Below, in pieces: positions 60,590-64,000 of a DNA stretch of 64,000 nt. The first letter of the stretch is position 1, and each line of letters opens with the position of its first letter. A model generated the notes under the pieces. The model ran no database searches. It was not told the origin of the DNA and saw only the letters and a program-made list of their open reading frames with translations. The stretch covers positions 2,574,813-2,638,812 of the forward strand of contig NC_020054.1 of assembly GCF_000331105.1 (NCBI RefSeq), given 5' to 3'. This DNA comes from Fibrella aestuarina BUZ 2 (GTDB lineage: Bacteria > Bacteroidota > Bacteroidia > Cytophagales > Spirosomataceae). A program made the position numbers and the translations under genes.

Positions 60590-60689
60590 TTGACCGCTAA
60601 GGGCGCGAAGAGAAGCACAAAGTACGCGAAGCAACGATAGTTTGCAACGTAGCGTACTTTGTGCTTCTCTTCGCGCCCTTAGCGGTCAA
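60590..60689. repeat. Long intergenic inverted repeat (38-bp perfect stem)
   Basis: Arms 60590-60627 and 60652-60689 are perfect reverse complements with a 24-base loop, in the gap between the dnaB stop (60694) and the ridA-like start (60579), both on the minus strand. Confidence 0.97.
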
Positions 60690-60693
60690 TGCA

Positions 60694-63372
60694 TTAAAAC
60701 GGCGTAGCCTGATTCGGATCGGCGTTACCGAAGTTCGACAGGTCATTGGCCCGGCTGCGCAACGTACCTGAACCCGGCATGGGCGGTAGGGGCGGCATGG
60801 TGCCCGGCGGCGGTAGTGTGGGCGCCTCAAAACTGCTCATGCCCGAAACTCCGTCGGGGAAACCCCCGCCACCCGGCAGCGGCGTGAAGTAGCTGTCGAG
60901 GTCGCAGAATTTGGTGAATCGGTTCACGAAACGCAACTGAATGGTATCGAGCGAACCCGAACGGTTTTTCGCTACGATTACTTCGCCGATACCGGCAGTC
61001 GAATTGCCCGCTTCGTCCTGCGTAATATTGTAGTATTCAGGGCGATACAGGAACATAACCATGTCGGCATCCTGCTCGATTGACCCCGATTCCCGCAGAT
61101 CGGAGAGTTGCGGTTTTTTGTCGCCACCCCGCGTTTCCACGGCCCGGCTCAACTGCGACAGCGCAATTACAGGTACGTTCAACTCTTTGGCCAGGTTTTT
61201 CAATGCCCGCGAAATCGAGGCAATTTCCTGTTCACGGTTGCTGCCCTTGCTGTTGTCGCCCGTCATTAGCTGAAGGTAGTCGATCACCACCATCTGAATG
61301 TCGTGCTGCGCTTTCAGACGGCGGCATTTGGCCCGCAGTTCCAGAATCGACAGGGCGGGCGTATCATCGATGTAAATGGGGGCTTCGGTCAGGCGCTGAA
61401 TCTTGTGGTGCAACTGCTGCCACTCGTGCGGCGCGAGGTTCCCTTTCCGAATTTTCTCCGAATCGATCTCGGCTTCTGCCGAAATCAGACGATTCACCAA
61501 CTGCACCGACGACATCTCCAGGGAGAAAATCGCCACCGGTTTGCCATGATCCACCGCCGCGTTTCGAAGTGCCGACACCACAAAAGCGGTGTTGTGCGTG
61601 ACGGTCATGTCTTCGAGCAGAAACAGGTGGTTGCCGTCGATGGTGAAGCCGTAGTAATCGTCTTCTTTGTCGTACTCAACCGTAATACCCGTCACGCGCC
61701 AATCGGCTCGTGCTTGCAGAGGGCGGGCTTTTTTGCGCTCAATCCGAACGGGTATCGAATCCAGATTGCCGAAAAGGCGCAGGCGATATACCGTTGACGA
61801 ATAACCCCGTGATGCGATGGTGGCCTGTTTCTCGATCAACGAGCAACGGAATCCCAGCGTATCGCAGAGGTATTTGATCTGCTCAGCCAGCGCCTTGTTC
61901 TTTTGCGTGATTTCGTAGCAGTTGAACTCGCGCTGATAATGACCGTCGCTGTCGATCAAACCAGCCAGTAGCCGGAGTCGATTAGCCGTTGAGTTGATCA
62001 GGTATGTTCGTGGGATGTGCTTGTTTTCGAGCATAGTCAGGCCACGCAGCTCATCCTGCAAGCTAAATACCGTCCGCGAGCCGCCCCGCTGCCCCGTGGT
62101 AATCGCATGGTTGGGCGTTTTACCCGCTTGCTGATAGGTCATCAGTTGCAGACCGAGCGTATCAGCATACTCCTGCATAAACGATACGACTTCGGTGTCG
62201 ACGTTCGTAATACGCGAACTGTAGCTATGGCCGTCGCCCAGCCAAAGGCCTACGAAATAGGGGTCCAGGCTAAGGGCTTGTTCGGGAAATTCAACGGCTA
62301 CTTTATACCCTTTGTAATTGCTTTTGAATTTGTCGGACCTGGTCAGGTAATCACGAACCGAGATATTGAGCACCTCGCCTTTGGTGTGGCCGCCTTCGTT
62401 GCGCGAGCGCTTCAGCGACAGAATGTGGCTCTCGTTGACCCGGTAATCAATTCCCTTGTTTTGCCGAATCCAGTACATGCGTTCGCGGCCCCGCGCAATT
62501 GATAGCACCGTTCGGGGCGTCGAATCGTCACCCATCAGCAAGTCGCCCTCCCGAACGTCTTCGACTTTGCGCAACGAACCGTCGAACATGACAACTTTGG
62601 TGCCTTTACCCAAGCACTTGCCCATTGCCGGACGTGCCGCCAGGATAACGAGTTCAGTGGGTTGCCAACCCGACGTGAGTCGGTCGAGCGCCGTGAAGCC
62701 CGAGGGGACGCCGGTGAGCCCTTCCTGGTTCTTCTTGGTTTCCATCTCCTTCAGAGCTTCGCTCACGATCGAGCGCATGTCGGAGACGGTCTTGCGGATG
62801 TTGGATTCGGTGAGCTGAAACAGATCGCGCTCGGTGCGGTCGAGGAGTGTGAAGACGTCGGTCGTGTCTTCGAAGGCGTCTTTCTGAATCTCGGAAGCCA
62901 TCGAAATCAGGCCGCGTTTCAGGGCCTGCTCGGTGATGATCCGGGCGTGGTATTCGATGTTGGCGGCCGAGTTGACCCGCAGTGTCAGTTGCGAGATATA
63001 GCCACCGCCGCCAACGAGTTCGATTTCGCCGGTCTTACGCAGTTGCTGCGTAACGGTCAGCAAGTCGATCGGCTCCGAGTTGGAAAAGAGCGTCAGAATC
63101 GCCTTATAGATCGTCTGGTGGGCGGGTGTGTAGAAGGTTTCGGGCTTCAACAGATCGACGACCGCCGAAAGCGCGTCTTTTTCGATCATCAGCGCACCCA
63201 GCACCGCCTCTTCCAGATCCACCGCCTGCGGTGGCAGTTTCCCCAATCCACTGTCGAGAAACCGATTGCCGCCACCCGACTGCCGACCGCTGACGAAGGC
63301 GTTCGGACCGCTTTGTGCCGGATTTTTTCTGAAATTATTATTCGGGCGGGGTGCTCCGCTGTTGGTGTCCAT
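60694..63372 (-). CDS. dnaB: Replicative DNA helicase DnaB, interrupted by an intein
   Basis: Hexameric 5'-3' helicase of the replication fork. ATG 63372 gives 892 residues, of which 342 are an intein, leaving a 550-residue helicase. N-terminal DnaB_N domain (about residues 40-145, LPPQAVDLEEAVLGALMIEKD, here as two pieces) and linker helix, then the RecA-like ATPase. Walker A is split by the intein: ARPAMGK before it and TAFVVSAL after it. Other motifs: VAIFSLEMSS, MVVIDYLQLM (Walker B), PVIALSQLSR, LSDLRESGSIEQDAD and VIVAKNRSG. The C-terminal 60 residues are Pro/Gly-rich. Without protein splicing the ATPase would be destroyed, so splicing should be essential. Confidence 0.96.
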   Translation of the reverse strand: MDTNSGAPRPNNNFRKNPAQSGPNAFVSGRQSGGGNRFLDSGLGKLPPQAVDLEEAVLGALMIEKDALSAVVDLLKPETFYTPAHQTIYKAILTLFSNSEPIDLLTVTQQLRKTGEIELVGGGGYISQLTLRVNSAANIEYHARIITEQALKRGLISMASEIQKDAFEDTTDVFTLLDRTERDLFQLTESNIRKTVSDMRSIVSEALKEMETKKNQEGLTGVPSGFTALDRLTSGWQPTELVILAARPAMGKCLGKGTKVVMFDGSLRKVEDVREGDLLMGDDSTPRTVLSIARGRERMYWIRQNKGIDYRVNESHILSLKRSRNEGGHTKGEVLNISVRDYLTRSDKFKSNYKGYKVAVEFPEQALSLDPYFVGLWLGDGHSYSSRITNVDTEVVSFMQEYADTLGLQLMTYQQAGKTPNHAITTGQRGGSRTVFSLQDELRGLTMLENKHIPRTYLINSTANRLRLLAGLIDSDGHYQREFNCYEITQKNKALAEQIKYLCDTLGFRCSLIEKQATIASRGYSSTVYRLRLFGNLDSIPVRIERKKARPLQARADWRVTGITVEYDKEDDYYGFTIDGNHLFLLEDMTVTHNTAFVVSALRNAAVDHGKPVAIFSLEMSSVQLVNRLISAEAEIDSEKIRKGNLAPHEWQQLHHKIQRLTEAPIYIDDTPALSILELRAKCRRLKAQHDIQMVVIDYLQLMTGDNSKGSNREQEIASISRALKNLAKELNVPVIALSQLSRAVETRGGDKKPQLSDLRESGSIEQDADMVMFLYRPEYYNITQDEAGNSTAGIGEVIVAKNRSGSLDTIQLRFVNRFTKFCDLDSYFTPLPGGGGFPDGVSGMSSFEAPTLPPPGTMPPLPPMPGSGTLRSRANDLSNFGNADPNQATPF
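61591..62616 (-). mobile_element. Intein with LAGLIDADG homing endonuclease in DnaB
   Basis: 342-residue in-frame insertion at the GK|T point of the DnaB Walker A. It starts with Cys (CLGKGTKVVMFDG) and ends VTHN, followed by Thr as first C-extein residue: the chemistry of a class 1 intein. Hint block B is VNESHILSL with its His at about intein residue 64. Between the splicing blocks lies a homing endonuclease with two DOD motifs, FVGLWLGDGH (about 121-130) and LLAGLIDSDG (about 216-225), both with the acidic Asp. All residues needed for splicing and cutting seem present. Confidence 0.95.
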
Positions 63373-63819
63373 AGTAATGCAAGTATACGCAGAAGTAGGG
63401 CCTCGAGGCAAGCTGCAAAACGGCCTAAAGGGTCGCGACTGGTAACATAGGGCGGGTAATCAACTGATGCTAAAAGACTTCAACGAGATTAAAAAAATGA
63501 CCTTTATTTTACATGAAAAAGGATAGATAGGTAATTAAGTAATTCCCGGGTAGCCAGGCCGGTGGGTGGTTTGACAGCCAGAAAGATAAGTCACAGGATA
63601 GGATTATTTCCGCTTTTTTCGGTACGCTTATTATACGGCTTGGTAGGCTGTTGATTGACCCATTTTTTCGTAGAAAATGTTGTCTGGGTACGTTGATTCA
63701 GTATATTCAACCAGTCAACATGCAACCTGGACATTAGCTGTTGGAAACTGGAAACCGGCCCCCCCGTGGCGCGGTGCCCAGCGCCTGCCGGTCAGCGTCC
63801 TTAATCCATCCGAATCAGT
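63373..63819. other. Intergenic region between dnaB and phoH
   Basis: A 447-base divergent promoter region. An AT-rich stretch (about 63480-63540) and further AT-rich sequence to 63700 hold no gene I can support; open frames are short and lack family features. No exact TAnnTTTG element was found next to either gene. No long inverted repeat is present here, unlike most other gaps. Confidence 0.6.
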
Positions 63820-64000
63820 TTGGTCGAAAAAATCATCACACTCGACAACGACGTCTCCCTTATCGATTTCCTGGGCGTCGAGAATAACAACATCAAGGAA
63901 GTGGCCGCCGCCTTCCCGATGAGCAAGATCATTTCGCGCGGAAACGAAATACGCATCAAGGGGACTACGCCCGAAATCTCCCGCATTACCGACATTCTGG
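63820..64000 (+). CDS. PhoH-family protein, N-terminal part, cut by window
   Basis: The first 60 residues only. The sequence VEKIITLDNDVSLIDFLGVE, then NNNIKEVAAAFPMSKIISRG and NEIRIKGTTPEISRITDIL, is the usual N-terminus of Bacteroidota PhoH-like proteins (predicted RNA-binding ATPases of the PhoH/RNase-helicase group); the ATPase itself lies beyond the window. TTG 63820 is the only good start: an in-frame TAA at 63802 closes the frame upstream and no ATG lies between. Confidence 0.85.
   Translation, partial: MVEKIITLDNDVSLIDFLGVENNNIKEVAAAFPMSKIISRGNEIRIKGTTPEISRITDIL

Noticed and set aside
63677..63922. 81-codon plus-strand frame before phoH
   Set aside because: Overlaps the phoH frame in another register; low-complexity Ser/Thr-rich product.

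Overview
The window is one contiguous piece of a GC-rich bacterial chromosome that reads as Bacteroidota, most likely order Cytophagales, family Spirosomaceae (Spirosoma/Fibrella-like). The reasons are: Bacteroidota-type -7 elements (TAnnTTTG) upstream of several genes, weak or absent Shine-Dalgarno sequences, a CotH protein with a type IX secretion C-terminal sorting domain, an lptE/TPR/secG cluster next to a sigma-54 activator, and 2TM-type small membrane proteins. I see no rRNA, CRISPR array, prophage or classical insertion sequence. The family assignment is inference; the phylum is well supported.

Layout. 1-7.5 kb: end of a class A penicillin-binding protein, small acidic proteins, a 2TM protein, an exporter-type ABC protein, DUF4126 and a lytic transglycosylase. 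7.6-16 kb: pyruvate dehydrogenase E2 with two lipoyl domains, hslV, a CHASE3 histidine kinase, a PBP4-type carboxypeptidase, a beta-CASP metallo-beta-lactamase nuclease and accA. 16-25 kb: divergent alpha-carbonic anhydrase, DinB and SMR proteins, a divergent GH13 enzyme, a lone sufB, a frameshifted DUF4288-like gene, AraC regulator, cupin and zinc-type oxidoreductase. 25-39 kb: McrB-like AAA+ ATPase without McrC, an exported unknown, CotH, then miaB / sigma-54 activator / lptE / TPR / secG, a LolD/MacB-type ATPase and a 1008-residue membrane-TPR protein. 39 kb: tRNA-Leu and tRNA-Gly. 39.5-46.7 kb: a beta-barrel protein, DUF4097 adhesin-like lipoprotein, ABC ATPase, aminotransferase IV, TolC and a MacA-type adaptor. 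46.8-56.8 kb: the accessory block described next. 56.8-64 kb: GH1, Tat-exported GH13, a RidA-like protein, dnaB with an intein, and the start of phoH.

The most interesting region is 46.8-56.8 kb. It is a same-strand set of genes coding for a four-TM protein with a cold-shock-like N-terminus, a vWA-like lipoprotein, a three-TM protein, a tubulin/FtsZ-superfamily protein, a 1230-residue actin/Hsp70-fold ATPase and a TM/coiled-coil/proline-rich protein. A tubulin-like and an actin-like NTPase together with membrane partners suggest an envelope-associated remodelling machine. The operon is interrupted by a DUF559 (Vsr-like) nuclease gene bracketed by two copies of the same palindromic repeat.

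A second theme runs through the whole window: about sixteen intergenic inverted repeats, many with 22-41 bp perfect or near-perfect stems, between convergent and between co-directional genes. They fall into sequence families, and one has become the signal peptide of lptE. The heptamer ACGTACC/GGTACGT is also strongly over-represented.
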